From contig OX419759.1 in the NCBI GenBank assembly GCA_948567375.1, positions 13,050,744-13,114,743 of the forward strand: a DNA stretch of 64,000 bases, written 5' to 3'. Numbering within the stretch: the stretch's first letter is position 1; each line of letters starts with the position of its first letter. The stretch comes from Lunularia cruciata. Its lineage: Eukaryota > Streptophyta > Marchantiopsida > Lunulariales > Lunulariaceae. The notes below the pieces were generated by a model. That model was given only the letters and a program-made list of their open reading frames with translations, made no database searches and was not told where the DNA came from. This document shows positions 11,641 through 25,539 of this stretch, piece by piece. Position numbers and translations under genes: made by a program.

Positions 11641-13140
11641 AGTAAAAGAGAAACATGGAGCTAGTAGTTTTCGTGGAGCGAAATGGGAAAGGAGTGGATA
11701 GTATTTTGGTTGGGTTGGAACGAAGCGTGAGAGAACATGATATGAGGAGATGAGAGCAGAAGCCGTTCAAGGAACGGGAGATCCGGAACTCATTAAGTGC
11801 AGATGGAATGGCAATGAGAGAACGTGAGAGAACTGGATATTAGTAGATGAGAGCAGAAGCTGTTCTAGGAACGGGGGATTCAGAACTCATTAAATGCATA
11901 TGAAAGGTAACCAAGATATGCTCAAACCGAGAAGAGTGGTAAAGCCGTGAAGTAGATGAAGTGAACTTAACAAAACGAATGTAACCTGAAGCAAAGGCAT
12001 AATAGCCCCGAGCAAAGGCATAATAGCCCGAGAACAACATATATAAAGAACTAGTAAGCAACGTATATCCGGTAACATCTATGTGACATAAATCGAAAAT
12101 ATAATACATTGGGTAATCGACCACCTACAAGCAACGCTTGAACGATGAAAGTAAGCTAAAGTCTGGAGTCGGGCAGTAACCTTGAGATCGTAAGTCATGC
12201 ATGCAACATGAAACGGGTAAACAGCGAGCGAGTAGTGGAGCGAAGCAGGAGCGGAGTGGATGTTGTTTTGTCTGAGACGGAGCGAAGCGTAACAGGATTG
12301 GATAGAGTATAACGCAACTGAATATTAGAGAGGGAACTGGATATTGGGAGATGAGAGCAGAAGCCGTTCCCTGAAAGGGTGATCCAGAACTCATTACATG
12401 CATATAAAATGCAGATGAAATGTAAACATGATACTGAGAAATGAGGACAGAAGTTTGGGAGATCCTCCTCGAACAGGAGATCCAGAACTCATTGAATGCA
12501 AATGAGATGCATGATATGTAATGTATACAAAAAATGTGCAAGACGAAATTAGTAAAAACCCGAGAAAAGAAATGAAATGGAAACAACTGATCGAATGTAA
12601 GCAGAAGTAAACGACACCTAGAAACAAATAGAGAGCAACACTTGTATACCAATAGCATCCATCGAATAAACGGTAACAGATAAACATCGCATGTGGAGAA
12701 AACAAAGGTCACGGGGAAACGACGACCTAACGAGCTAGACGAGAAACATTAAGTTAATCTGAAGTCGGGAATCGTGTAGAAGCCATGAAATGTGCATGAT
12801 AACATGATATTGGAGTTATGAGGACAGAACCCGTCCGAGAAACGGGGGATCTATGATAACATGATATATGCAAATCGAGATGAGTATTAAATCCATAAAG
12901 GAGATTAAATGATTATAACAAATCGAATGTAAACCGAAGCAAAGGAATAAAAGCAACATATCGACAGCAACAAATGTAGAACTAGTAAGCAACGTGTAAA
13001 AGATAACAGCTATGTCAAGAAATATTATACATCAGGTAATCGACCACCTACAAGACGACAGGGTATGAGGAAATGAGAGTAGAAGCCGTCCAAAGAACGG
13101 GGGATGTAGAGCGAAGCGTTAGAGGACTGGATATTGTATA
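11640..13140. repeat. Purine-rich degenerate repeat tract with hairpin motif
   Basis: At least six related copies of a segment of about 45 bp occur near 11749, 11846, 12350, 12441, 12815 and 13066. The core reads GAGAGCAGAAGCCGTTC, then a short loop, then GAACGGG, then GATCCAGAACTCATT. The centre can fold (CCGTTC/GAACGG at 11763-11777). Longer blocks are also duplicated: 11985-12135 resembles 12925-13055, sharing GTAATCGACCACCTACAAG and CTAGTAAGCAACGT. Segments containing GGAGCGAAG and GGATTGGATA recur near 11690 and 12290. Long minus-strand open frames here are a by-product of purine bias. Confidence 0.7.
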
Positions 13141-14046
13141 TCGCGTCATGCTTTATGAACGCATGAGTCCTAAAACTCTGAACACTAAAGGAAGCAGAGT
13201 GGCGGTCAAAGTACGCTTGCACGAAAGTACTAACGACTTTATCAATGCCTAACGCAGTGCCGAAGGGGCTGAGCGAATGCGGGTACCCTTGAACCGGATT
13301 TCTGTTCGAAAGCTCATGAGTACCAAGGCAAACTTAGTTGCTTCCAAAAGTGTCACTCAAAAGTGAGGTCGGAGTGAGGTGTGGTGGACCCAGCAGTCCT
13401 TGGAGAAGTAGCTGTAAGGAAGAAAGAGTAAAGGTGTCCTGATGGAAAGATGAAAGACGATGATGGTCATAGCAAATGCAAAACTGGAAACATGCTCAAA
13501 AGAAAAGATACAAGGCGCACCTGGGCAATACCTGCAAAAACATCGATTACTAGTGTGGAAATGACAAACAAATAGAATAACAATATGAGTATGAAAGCGA
13601 TAGTAGAAGCGAAACAGGTAAGAGCAGAGGGAAAACATAGAAAAAGAGTAGAAAGAGCCGAGAGATAGCAGTAGAGGAGTATGAGAGAATGAAAGAAATA
13701 TGTGAAAGGTAGTTTGAGAGAGATAGCTAAGTAACAAGTGGGGCCCGTGCAGGAAACTGTAATTTCCGTATTTGAGAGACTACAATAAAAGAAGTACAGA
13801 AATGGTATGACTTCGAGCGCCGTTGTACTTTGCGACTATACCGTACACTTCAGATTAGTGAGTGCGCTTTCTATGTAAGTGATGCACAAACATAATTTTG
13901 ACTAAAACGTTGACATTAAACTCACGCACTTTGTCGAGGAGCACATCCCAACTTCTCTTTTTACCAACTTGTGTAGATATGTTTACAGATGGTCGAGTCA
14001 CTAACATAGTCACTCTGAAATAATGAGGTATACATGTATATCACAA
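13140..14046. other. Intergenic region and 3' flank of the carrier gene
   Basis: No gene is recognised. The first half continues the purine-rich composition of the repeat tract. The part next to 14046 should hold the 3' UTR of the minus-strand carrier gene. Confidence 0.5.
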
Positions 14047-16917
14047 TCATACGCCATAAAGTGTGCCAACTTCTTGCAGTCGCTCCATGAAGAAGAGCAC
14101 CAACATCGCGTGGGGGGCACATCGAGCGTAGTATGTGCCAAATCCTCTGTACAAGAATCGAACATAATCAGTCCATAATGAACTGGCATTGATGTCCATG
14201 TATGCAGAAAAATGGTTGAGCTTCTTTCTGTGACATTTATCTGATGCGTATCACCTCTCTATATAAATCAGGTGATATACACAAGATGCATCATCACAAT
14301 TTTAAAATGTTCTGGAGTTAGTTGGAGTCAATGTGGATAATGATATCGCAGTTTACGGCAGGTTCACATATTACGTACACATTGAATACTATCTTACGTC
14401 ACAAGAATGGCATTTACAGTCCTATTTGACGATATTAATTCCTTTGGTTGACTTTCTGTATTCTCGTTTACTAAGCTGAAGCATTTGGAATCTACACCTG
14501 CAGGAATGCGTGAATAGATTAGAATTGAAGTTGTTGTCTTTTACCTGTAAAATGGAGCCACCCCTTCGTGTTTCAGAACCTGCACAAGGAAAGCAACTCA
14601 GAATCTGCATTTGTTTTAGTATACAGAACAAATTTCTAAGTACATGCTGAAAGCTTGGGACCAACCTTTTGAATGCAGTCTAGTGCGCCTCGGTAGGGCA
14701 TTCGACCATCGGCCTCTGGTTTCATCTTTTGTATCCTCGTCTTCACGAAATCAAATGGAAGGCTGTATTCAAAGACCAACATCACCTAACTCGTTACTGT
14801 CATGTAATTCATCTCCTTGGGCATGATGAACGTGGATGCCACAATATGTTCACAAGAAAGGATAAACAAACAGCAAGTACCAATTATCAATAAGCTCAGG
14901 TACCTGAAAACAGCAATAGAAAGTCCTGAAACTGCACTCGCTCCAAGTTGTGCTTCGAATGAATCTCGATGGGTCCAGTGCCTGATCATCGCCTGTGATA
15001 ATGACAAAATTCCAAATTGATTGATATATTTGCAACTTTTTGAAAGGACACAGTCTCTGTGAAGAATAAGCAAAGCTAACTGTTAAGTCTGATTTGTATG
15101 AAGGTGCACCTCTTTGGTTTGATCATAGGCAGCAAGCATAGCAGCATTAACAGCCATGGCTCGCGTAACTGTTGGTCCAGCACCACGCCAGAGTTCCAGT
15201 ACTCCCTCTTCTCTAACGATTCTCCGAAGTGCATCGAAGACATTTCTGGAGTGGTGAAGATCGATTAGTGCATGCTGATAGTTCGCCTTAGAGACGATGT
15301 ACAGGTTTGCATGTCAAAGAAGGTCCCCCAGCAGTGCGCTTAAACGGTTTTAGTTTCTCAAGCATATCTTCAACGAAAGATAGAGATGTGCGCAGATACC
15401 TATAATTTCTCCTCTGTGCGAGTGGAATTGACCCATCAGCTTGCATTCTTAACAAAGCAAGATCCGCTGGGTTGCCAATGAATGACCCAAATGCACCTGC
15501 AACCTGCAAATCACAAAACCATGAAAACCAACTGGCCTACTATGTATGTCAAAGAGATTTGACACAACTTTCGGTCCAACTTCCAGATCGGTACACAGCA
15601 ATGTTTATTAACAGGGTCTGTGTTCCGCATTTGTGATAAATGATATAGCCAACTCTCGTGAACAGATGAAAAATGACGATTTGACTCGAAGGTAGCACTA
15701 ACCAGTCCACAGCCAGCCTTCTCATGAAATGGCAGTGGTTTACCATCAGTAGAGAGATAATCACTCATGGATCGAAATATTCCTGTCCACATTACATGAC
15801 AGGAAAACAGCTCAGATCACGGTTTACAAAGAATGTAAGCTGAAAGTTTAAATTGAAGAATACAACTAAAGTCAGCTCGACTGATCATCGTACCCATCCT
15901 AGCTGTGGTATATGTGGCTTGTCGAAGTAGTGCTGCAGACAGACCGGTATACATCACACCTAATCCTTCACTCCTTACCTGGAATTGATCAAAAAAGCAT
16001 TTAGTTTCCACAAGCAGATCCTCTGGTCGAACTGTAAGCTCTCCCAGGCTTGTGCATTACACTAGAAAACGAAATCACCACTTTCAACCCAGCACATGAC
16101 TAGGCAGTCCGTTCTACATGTTGCAATTGTCCCATTTGATAACTGAAGTTCTTTCAAAACGATATGCAAGTTAGGATGATGATCAGCACCAAATCTTGTT
16201 TTACCGTTGTGCCGACGAGACATATGCTGTTTTCTTTTCAGTTTAACAATAATTGTCAGGGTTCTCTAATCATGGCTATACGTTAGACAAGTTAAGAAAA
16301 GTACTATAGTGGTAGCAAACCGCGACATAGATGGCGCCACAACTTTGCTGCCTTCACCTACGAGTTGAAGACGAACCTGTCGAACATGTGAACAAACAAC
16401 TAATTATTTAAGTTACAATCAGGTAATAATGACTACCTCTTGAGCTTACACAAGCACATACAAAACTAAGCAAGCCAACTCTTGATCTGAGACAGACCTC
16501 ATGAATTCTTTCTCTTGCCTAGAAGTGAACACGAAACTTACTTTTTGAGAGCAAGCGGAGGATGAAACCTTACTGAACAAACTATCACCCCAACTAGAAG
16601 TAAGATTTGCAGACAAGCGCATCGCATTTCTGGTTGGGTTCTACTAGTACTGTTCTGAGAGCTTAGCACGAACATAAGAATCTCTGCTGTATCACACGGC
16701 GATAATGAACATATGACGTGCCATTCTGCTATCTTACCTTGAAAAAATCAAACGGTTGAATAATGGATGTGGCACCCATACCAGCTAGACCACCATAAAC
16801 GAAAGGCCTTGCTGTCTCCCAGACAGCACGACCTCCCAACTTCATATCTTTGGGAAGGAGATTATTGTCTAATCTGCCGTCGAACTGCGCCCCTTGCTTC
16901 GAACTTGACCTTTCCAT
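14047..16917 (-). CDS. DTC: Mitochondrial dicarboxylate/tricarboxylate (2-oxoglutarate/malate) carrier
   Basis: A mitochondrial carrier family protein of the inner membrane that exchanges 2-oxoglutarate, malate and related acids. Ten coding exons join in phase with GT-AG borders: 16917-16738, 16376-16305, 15978-15894, 15782-15703, 15503-15400, 15245-15110, 14992-14904, 14762-14666, 14579-14545, 14146-14047. They total 978 nt, or 325 residues; plant DTC proteins are about 300, with extra residues here at the N-terminus. Three repeats carry the carrier signatures QPFDFFK (54-60), NPADLALLR (around 151) and LPFDFVKTR (around 250). GLSAALLRQATYTTARMG, MQADGSIPLAQRRNY and GAGPTVTRAMAVN closely match the oxoglutarate/DTC branch. 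The start ATG at 16917 follows an in-frame stop and a probable 5' UTR acceptor. The exon 2 donor was taken at ATA|GTAC (16305), because the nearer GT at 16320 would break the frame. Confidence 0.93.
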
Positions 16918-18700
16918 ATCGAAGGCAAACCTCTTCAATCTATGAAATTTGGAGTATCAGGATGTTGACAGATTCAATGTTGACTGCGTTCCTGCACAAT
17001 ATATAAAAGATTCTATGAGCAATTAGCTGAGGGAAATAAGCGGATGGATTCGACGCCCCGTCAGACAACAACAACGATCGGAGTACAGTCCAGCCTCTGT
17101 CCCAAAACACAGTGCAGGAATCATTATAATGAAATCTACATGGATCGGAGGTCACAAAACTTCCAGAAACAGGAGAATTTCGTTTGCGTTTGAAAACCAG
17201 AAATCGCTATGAAGATGTAGAAAGTAAGCGTGGAACGACCTTGGCCGAAGAGTATGACTGTTAAAGCTGCTGTATTAGTGACGCACGCCTTCTCGCAGGT
17301 GATGCGGCAGTTTCCGTAAGACCTGAGTCCGTGACGCGAGGAACCGCAGGAGGCCATTGACCACGGAAAAGAGAAGAGGTGGACAAATTCGACTCCATCA
17401 ACTTGTAAGGCCACGAGCATCGCCTAAAACATCTCAATTTCTGCAGCTCTGAATCTAATCAAGTTTACAACCTATCTAAATTCAGCTTCCACTCGACGTT
17501 CGCCCATTTTTATCTCTCTCGATTTCCTGAAAATCTATAACGGACTCCAACTTTAGACGGCACTTGGCAAAATTTCAGTGAGAAGCCAATTGCAACTACT
17601 CATCGTAAGCAACTGTGGATCAATTTCGTCGCAACCAGTCAAAGCAACGAATCCTTCCCGATGGCAGAATGCCTACAGCAGGCAGGAATCCTCAGCATTT
17701 TGACTACCTCCATCTTCCAGTTCTTCGCCCCGTTTCAGAACGACTGCATCACTAATCGGTTCAGCTCCAATGTACTGACTCTGCGTCTATAATCAGCAAC
17801 TATCATCACACGTCAGGCTGAGCTTCACAGAGCACCGCACCGAACAAAACAGATATTCTCCAACAAAGTTTATTGATAGCATTTCAAACCAAACCAAGCA
17901 TCACTTCCAAACCTTGGGAATGCTCAAAGTGCACGTGGGCCGAGGAATAAAGTCATGAAATATGAACGCCTTGAGGAACTTCGGAGAGAATATACCGAGG
18001 AAATCCTCATCTACATATTCTTGTTACTAAATTTGTCAGCCAAGGCTCCTCCGATCATGGATCACATGATCGGCTCTTAAATAGATCCTGTACAACGCTA
18101 ATTACGCTTTTCACCGCAGGTTCGGCGACCTCGTTTACCTTACCTTTGAACAATCAGCGGAATCTTGTGGGAGAGTATGAACAACTTGTTACGGGAGTCA
18201 TCACTCGTAGGTAATGACAGTTCTGTGTGCTGTAATCACGCGGTCGTAATTTATTTAGCAATCCAAAGGTGTCATTTAGACGAACATGAGAAAGCATGAT
18301 GAATGTCTTGAGAATCGGAGTTCATTTGTTGCAAATCAGATCACTTCTAAGATGCAGGTAATTTTCTGACTCCTTCTTTCCCTCCAGTCTTGCAGAACAG
18401 CTTGAAGCAATGTTGACTCATCTACACTAGTGCAGAGTTTTGTTAGATGTATTCAGAAGGAATGGTTTTATTGTATTTCATCTCTTTTCCACTGAGAACA
18501 GGAATACTTTGACGCAATCTTTCAAACACACCCTTTTCTCAAGAACATGTTCTTTGGAAAAAAGTAATAACAAGCGAATAAGACTAGCCTTATTAGTATT
18601 TGTTCACCAAGCCCATCATGACCACTCTAGAAGGAAATTCCGCCAGTCAGATAGTTCACCAGAGAGAAAGAAAGCATCATGGAGTGTGTTCAAGAACTAA
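16918..18700. other. 5' flank of the carrier gene, no other gene
   Basis: This should contain the 5' UTR and promoter of the minus-strand carrier gene. The stretch 17000-17420 is richer in G+C and may hold an untranslated exon, but I could not identify its splice donor. No protein-like frame is present. The 86-codon frame at 18440-18700 looks random. Confidence 0.45.
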
Positions 18701-21700
18701 GACATTCGGCAGTGACATTTTATTCGAGACGTGAGCATACGAGTATCCATGTGCTATATTAACGCGTCTCAGTTTCTCTTATAGACAAAATGGTTACCAT
18801 AAGGACGTTCTAATCACAAACTAGTTATCCACACTCCATTAAGATTTTATCAAACTTTCCATTAGATAAATTATCGAGGTTATAAAGTTTTCTCTCATCT
18901 TTTTAAAGAGAAGTAATACATATACATATAAATCTGGAAAAGGGAAATATTTATAAGATGATAATTTTTTTCTGTAAGAGTTTTTAAACTTTCTAGGCAC
19001 ACCTCCAAAATAATATGATTATTTATACAATGTTATTTGAGAAAGGCGTCGGGATCAAGGAATTATTGAAACCCAACGCATACTTTACAAGCGTGACAGC
19101 ACTTCTGAGTTTTCGTCGCATCAACCGATGTTGATTTATTTATCCGTTTCAGGTGGTCGGAGACTACTATATAACAACAAATAGAAAGTCATTTTATTGA
19201 TATCAAATTAATTTCAGTTAAATTAGTGATTATGTATAAATCTTGCTAAGCAAGCCCGAGAATTTCCCAACTACTTTAGCTAAGCTTTCTAATAGTCTAA
19301 TTAATATTAAGAAAACGTGGCTAGAGTAGTCACTGAAATATTTCCCTACTCCATCTCTTAGTTGAAATTATCCTGATGAAAACAAACTTCTGCTTTTTGT
19401 TATTATATTAGCTAAAACCTATCATTTTCGTATCAATTTTATGAATATTATAAATTGTTTTGTACTGTATACTTAATCTTAATCAAAGAGGCATTCGCAG
19501 ATTCGACGAATACAAATCGTAGAGCCATTGACCAGATCTCCTTTAGTTAGGATCCAATATATCCATCTTTATATAAATTTTATGGATATATGTATATAAA
19601 GCCTTGCTAGAGAAATTCAGTTTTAGCAAATCTTGTTGAAGCTACTGTAGAATCTACTAGCCTTGTTGGGGGTCTTCAAGCCTCACCTTGTCGATGCTAC
19701 GAATATTGAAGTTAAAAGCTCTTTAGACCTGGATAGACAGTTAGTTAACGGGGTCGCTTATTGTTTCAAAGGAGTAGTTAGATATCTAGACTGACATAAG
19801 AGAACAACTTTTTGAGGTAATGGCACACTTAGTTGTCGAAAAGAATTATGATATTTTAGTCGAGTAGTTTGCATGAGGTGTTATATATCTAAAGTTTTCA
19901 AAGTATAAAAGTAACAAAATTTTGGTTAAACTAAAGACAAAAAATTGGAAAAGAAGTTTGGTATAAGCCAAGAAGCAATAAAAAATATAATTTAATGACT
20001 AATGATGTATAATACATATCAGATATGAATAAATTATTTATACATATTGCATCATAGCTTATTAACAAGAAGTAGATGTCATGGTGCTATAATTAATCAA
20101 TTAAGAGATAGAATGACTAGCATAATATTCAGTAGAATTATATGATAATATAAATTTTATTTTATCATTTTTATATTACTATTATATATATTCTAAAATC
20201 AATTATAATAATATGATAAGAAATAACTCTTTACACTTTAGTACATCTACTCTTATCATTCTATTTTTCCATCGCATAGTGCAAATCACTATTTGTATTA
20301 AGAAGATTAGTTTAGTGGTAAGAAATACTTTAATGTAGATTCTTGCATTATAAAATGTTCTTGAAATATTGAGAGTACCAAGGAAGAAGGGTTCCAAAAT
20401 ATTTTCAATATTAATTATCTTGCTTAAATAAAACCACATCAACCAAATGATGTAATCATATTTTATAGGACTTAGACAAGGAAATCATTCAATTTTAGTT
20501 AAAACATAACCAAATAAGAAAATATTCTTTCTTATGAAAATATTATCATTGCTTAAATGGTGCCATTAACTCTTAATCAACTCTTTAATATATCTAATCT
20601 TTAGGTATTAGAAGATAAAGCCTCTTATTATAACTTGTGCATGAACACACACAAATCTCCAATACAAACTACAAAGGTAAGTTTATCCTACAAAATAAAC
20701 TACAGTATGTAAAATGTTGATGTTTTACTCTCCTTTCGTTGTATAATTACTGCTACCACAAATGCAAATCATCATCTGCACATGGATTGATGACGTGACG
20801 ATTAATAGAAGTAAGACACTTATTAAAGATTTCACTTGCATCTTGACCAACAATACTAAATTCACTCATCAACTAGGGATTTTACCTATAAGTTTATGCA
20901 ATAAAATCAAATATTTTAACCATCTTTATTACCAAGTGATATCATTGAAAAGAGTTCCGAATATACTTATCAATTACTATAGATTTCACCAGGGAGTTTA
21001 TATTTAACTCCATGTCTTTTAACCAATTAGTTTAGTAGCTAATATCCCTTACTAAATCGGAGTCATAACCAAATATAGTTTTACTTACTGTATTATAAAA
21101 AATTTATTCTGATAATAATTATAATTCCATAATAAATTCAACAATCTTCATAATCAAAATATTTCAATATATTTCACTAAATGTAGATTAAAATAAATAT
21201 GGTACAAAGTCTTATATATAATAAACTTGAGGAAAAATCATCATTCTAATCTCCATGATATATTAATGTCATATATATTGAGTATAACATCCTCATTCTA
21301 TGTGATTAAAATAATAATCTTATGTTATTTTATTTTAATAAAATATAGTGCTATTTTGATTGAATATGATTCATTGAACGAGGTATAAGCAACTAATTAT
21401 GTTTTAAACTTTGATTGAACCAATTTAACACAACACCAAAAATAAAAAGATGTAGCATCTTGCTAGCTTTACAAATCTTTAATAACTTAACTTGTATCTC
21501 TTACAGACTAAAATGTGGAAATAATCAACCATTCTTAGAATATTTTCTAAATTCATATTTAAAAAGAAAAAGAAAATAATATTTTTCCAAGTATAAAATT
21601 TACTCAAAGATATATTAAAAATTTTAAGTAACATATTGTCTAAAAACTTCATGACTATAATATTAGATATGTTAGGCTAATTATTCTTTGAACATAAAAA

Positions 21701-24160
21701 ATATGATTTTGTTACCAATCTCTATAATTCACAAACTCTTCCTTAATTTAAATAAATTATGGACTTCTGTCTACATTTTGAATCTTCAACTCAAATAGTA
21801 GTGGAAGAGTAATACTCTCAACAAGTTCTTAAAATAAAGTAGTTTCAAGGAGTTTTCATGAAACTATATAACTCTTCTTAAGCAAATCCACTTAAAGTAA
21901 AATTTAGGTCACTTTTATGCTATTTAAATGGTGCCACAATGTTTACCTTCTAAATTCTTAAATCTTATAAATCATCTAAAAAATCTGGTAGTTGTACTGA
22001 ACTCAATAAATTTTTTTTTATCGAAACCCTTTCAAAACTTAATTCATCTTCCATTGCTCCTTTAGTAATAAGAAAATTAATATTTTTATTCTGGTTAATA
22101 ATTTCATATCTAAGTTATTATTTAAAATAATAATTATCACTGGAATAATTGTAATATATCTAATAATATCCTACAAAATATAATATTCTAACATAAACTT
22201 CAAGATAAAGACTTAACATGAATATACATAAACATAACTATTGATATTATCATCTATTATACATGATGATTCATTTAAATAATAAATATTTTAGAGTGTA
22301 TAAAGCTATAAACTAACATCTATAATGATAGTTTAACATAGATTTTATAATCATTAGATAATAAAATATATAAATAAATAAAATATGCTTCCAGAAAACA
22401 AGCATTTATTTTGAGGAGAATAACAAGCATAAATATTGAAATCCAAAATTTGATATATTTACAAAATTTGCTCCCTATAAAATTTTGAGGAATTGAGTTT
22501 TTTTTTAATCTTTTTCAAACTATTTTAGAAGACTCATACATTCAATTCAATTTTTTAAAGATTTAAATATTTTAGGTTACTTTTGATTCAAACATATAAG
22601 ATACAAATGCAATTTGATAAAATAGTAATATTAATACAATCTTATATCCTTAATAATAATAAATTCATAATCTACCATTCATGAAAGCAAAAGCAAAAGG
22701 TGCCTTTTTATATTCACAAATTTACAATTTCTTTCTCTCTTAATTAATTTCTCTTAAAATGTTGTGGATAATTTGGTGATGTCAAGTTGATTATGCAAAG
22801 ACATAAACTCACACATGATTTCTTTATGTTATGCTTAAAACAATCATTAGCAAATAGTTTTTATGAATATTTTGAAAACAAATTTTGGAGCTTCAAATGT
22901 AATAAGGTGTTTTAATTCATGTTATACAGATATCCATTGAGATTCCATGCATTTTTTGTAGTTAGATTATAGAAATTCTATGGGTAGTACTAAAGAAGGT
23001 GAATTATTTTTTAAATAGCAAGAAATTATAATTGTACAATGTCATAAAATGTCATGTCATATTTGAAGTTTATCCATAACTTTTTATGGATTATGTGCAT
23101 GCCTCTTTAATTGTGGTTTTTCCTTCATATACCATAAATGAGCTGTTTGTAGGGCGATGCTAATTTTGATTGCAATATTAGAGGAGTTGATTAAAATGAG
23201 CTTCTAAATACACATAAAGTTAGTGAGACAATTTTTTTAAAGTCTTGAATTGCTAACAAACTAGTACTTTTTCAAGTGAGAAGTTAGTAATATCAACTCA
23301 ACAATGAAAATTCTTCCTATATTAGGTATTCTTCAAACTCATCATGATCATCTCCTATTGCATGTCAAAGTTGCAAGCATTGAGCTTATCAACCATCAAT
23401 TCTCTAAGTTTTCCAATAGATAAAGAGAGTCATGATGAATAATGTAGATGCTCTGAAAGGCTCCACAAAGTATTATAAAAGTTCTAAGAAGTAACTATAA
23501 ATAAAATAGATACTTAAAAAGGCTTCAAAGAGTGTTGGATACCAAGAAAATGTCAAATTTTATTGCTTAAACATTTTTGTGAAGTCAATGTGGCAAAGAT
23601 TGAGTTTGTTTGTTTTTTGCTTCCATAATATACTTCAAATAGAGATAATAATTAAAATAAAAAACATAATGTTAAATGTTGTTGAAGACTTAACTTTTTG
23701 CTCCAAAGAATCTGATAGAACTTTACCTCTTAAGCTGGTCAGATTAAGCTAATTCAGTCTAATGAAGAAAGATCCATAATACTTGACATGTTTACACTAC
23801 TACACACATAGGATCACAAGGTTTGAAGAACTTTCACAAACTATTTGATATTAAAGCAAGCAAGCTCGTGCATCAATATTGGAGGAAGTTTATCATTGGA
23901 TTCATTTGATTATCCTTGCTTGCAAAAAAAATGAGAAATGAAATTTTTGCAATAGGCTCCTTTGGCATAGTGTGTACAAGTGTGCAAAATAAACAAGTAT
24001 GGGAAATGCAATTAGTAAACTAAAGTAAAATAGTTTTGGCGTAGAATGCATAAAGGCGTAAAACAAACACAACATGCATGAGGACCAATCTTTAATGTGA
24101 GTTGCAAGAATGCAATGGAACTAAAGAAGTGAAATTTAAAGATTAATCATATAAAATGAA
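18700..24160. other. Very AT-rich gene-free DNA
   Basis: Extremely A/T-rich on both strands, with frequent stops and no recognisable domain. It is probably long-decayed repeat DNA, but nothing specific can be aligned by eye. Confidence 0.6.
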
Positions 24161-24589
24161 ATTTGCATGAGAACCAAAGAAGTGAAATTCATATAACATA
24201 CCTAAAAAAGTGTAGTTTGTGCAACAAACCAAATTTGTATTTATGGGGTCTGAATAAAGTATATTTGCGGGTTTTGGGGTTTAAGACTCCAACCCTACAA
24301 TTAAGGAGGCTTGGTTATGAGCAATATATACACTTTAATTATAAATATCAATCAAGGAGTGATTTTAAATTTTAAATATGGATGTGTCATTTATTCCTAT
24401 TTTGGCACCCCTTACCTTCCTATCTTTGGTGTGTAAGACTCTTGGTATATGAGCAAATAGTACATCTCATTCCCTTGCCTTCCCATTTTATCACTATATC
24501 CATATTTCTCAATAACAACATTTCTTATTTGCCTATCAATCTAAGAGATATTGCATGGTGGTACTTACTCCTAAGTCATAATGTAAATT

Positions 24590-24905
24590 TATAAGTATAC
24601 GTAGAGCAACACAAGAATTTCAATGTAGGAAGCATTTGAGGACAAAGGGTAGATTGATAAGTGGAATTTAGATGAGGTGGAGTGGAGGAAAAGACAATGA
24701 CATTGGAGTTTTCTTATAAAGGTAGTGGGAGTTTTAGAGAGAATCATGATAGATTTCTAGAAGAGAGAGTTTAATTCTATCTCACAACATTTGTAATGCT
24801 AAAGCTAGTTTGTTTGGATGCTGAAGTCTTAGTCTTGATAGTCATAGTTTTACAAATAGTTACCAATGACTACTTAGTGGCAAAAAGATATGGTATCAGG
24901 TCTAT
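24590..24905 (+). repeat. Possible relic LTR end with primer-binding site
   Basis: A TGGTATCAGGTC stretch at 24891-24902 matches most of the initiator-tRNA-Met primer site (TGGTATCAGAGC) seen in the clear elements of this window. It follows a purine-rich tract that could be LTR sequence. No partner LTR or terminal repeat could be paired with it, so this is only a hint. Confidence 0.2.
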
Positions 24906-25539
24906 TGGTTGCACCATTGTAGTTTCCATTTGTATTATTAAATGGACTATTAGATGCACCATTAGCATTGGGTTCTTGGCTGCTCCATGGGATATAACTG
25001 AAGTGCAATTCCAAAGAGCTCATTTCTTCTAAGTTTAGCCTTTGAGTCTTGGCTATGGTGGATAGAGACCAGTGAGTATCACCTTAATTCTCTTAGCTAG
25101 AGTAGATATGGCTTGATAATTTGACAAAGACCTGTTTTTATATATATTAAGTGTTGAGTGTTTAGATTTGAGACTTCATTTGAGTTGTGATATACTAATT
25201 ACAAAGAAGAAGAGAAGTGCAAAATTGAGTGCAAGGTAATTTGAATTGGTGATAACTCCAAGCTTGGTAGATCATTGGTACTTTCAATTGTGGTCTTTGA
25301 TTTATCTAATTTTTTTGAGAGTGAATGTGTGTGGAATCAATGTTGTATTTTATTGTGGATTTGATAGTTTTGGACCAAGTGTGTAAGTGTTGCCAAAAAT
25401 TCCCAAAATTACAAAATTAGGTGTTCAATTTCTTAGATTAAGGAGTCAATCCAAGTACAAGAGGGGAAAATTGGAAGTTGTGTTGCAAAATGAGCTTAAA
25501 TGCAAAATTGAGGCTAGATTTGAAAACCCTCTTCTTTAA

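Noticed and set aside
12125-12712. 195-codon open frame on the minus strand
   Set aside because: Rich in Phe, Ser, Leu and Cys because it complements a purine-rich repeat tract, with an overlapping 103-codon frame of the same character. There is no domain and no initiator context.
13225-13320. Possible tRNA- or rRNA-like structure near GGGTACCCTTGAAC
   Set aside because: Only partial inverted pairing and no cloverleaf or conserved tRNA box sequences could be assembled.
16321-16376. Exon 2 of the carrier ending at TCGCG|GT
   Set aside because: That donor leaves phase 2 and the next exon would begin with a stop. The donor at ATA|GTAC (16305) restores the frame and the expected length of the matrix loop.
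24590-24905. A further complete LTR element starting near 24.6 kb
   Set aside because: Only a partial primer-site match is present; no second LTR or target duplication was found, so it is listed only as a weak relic.
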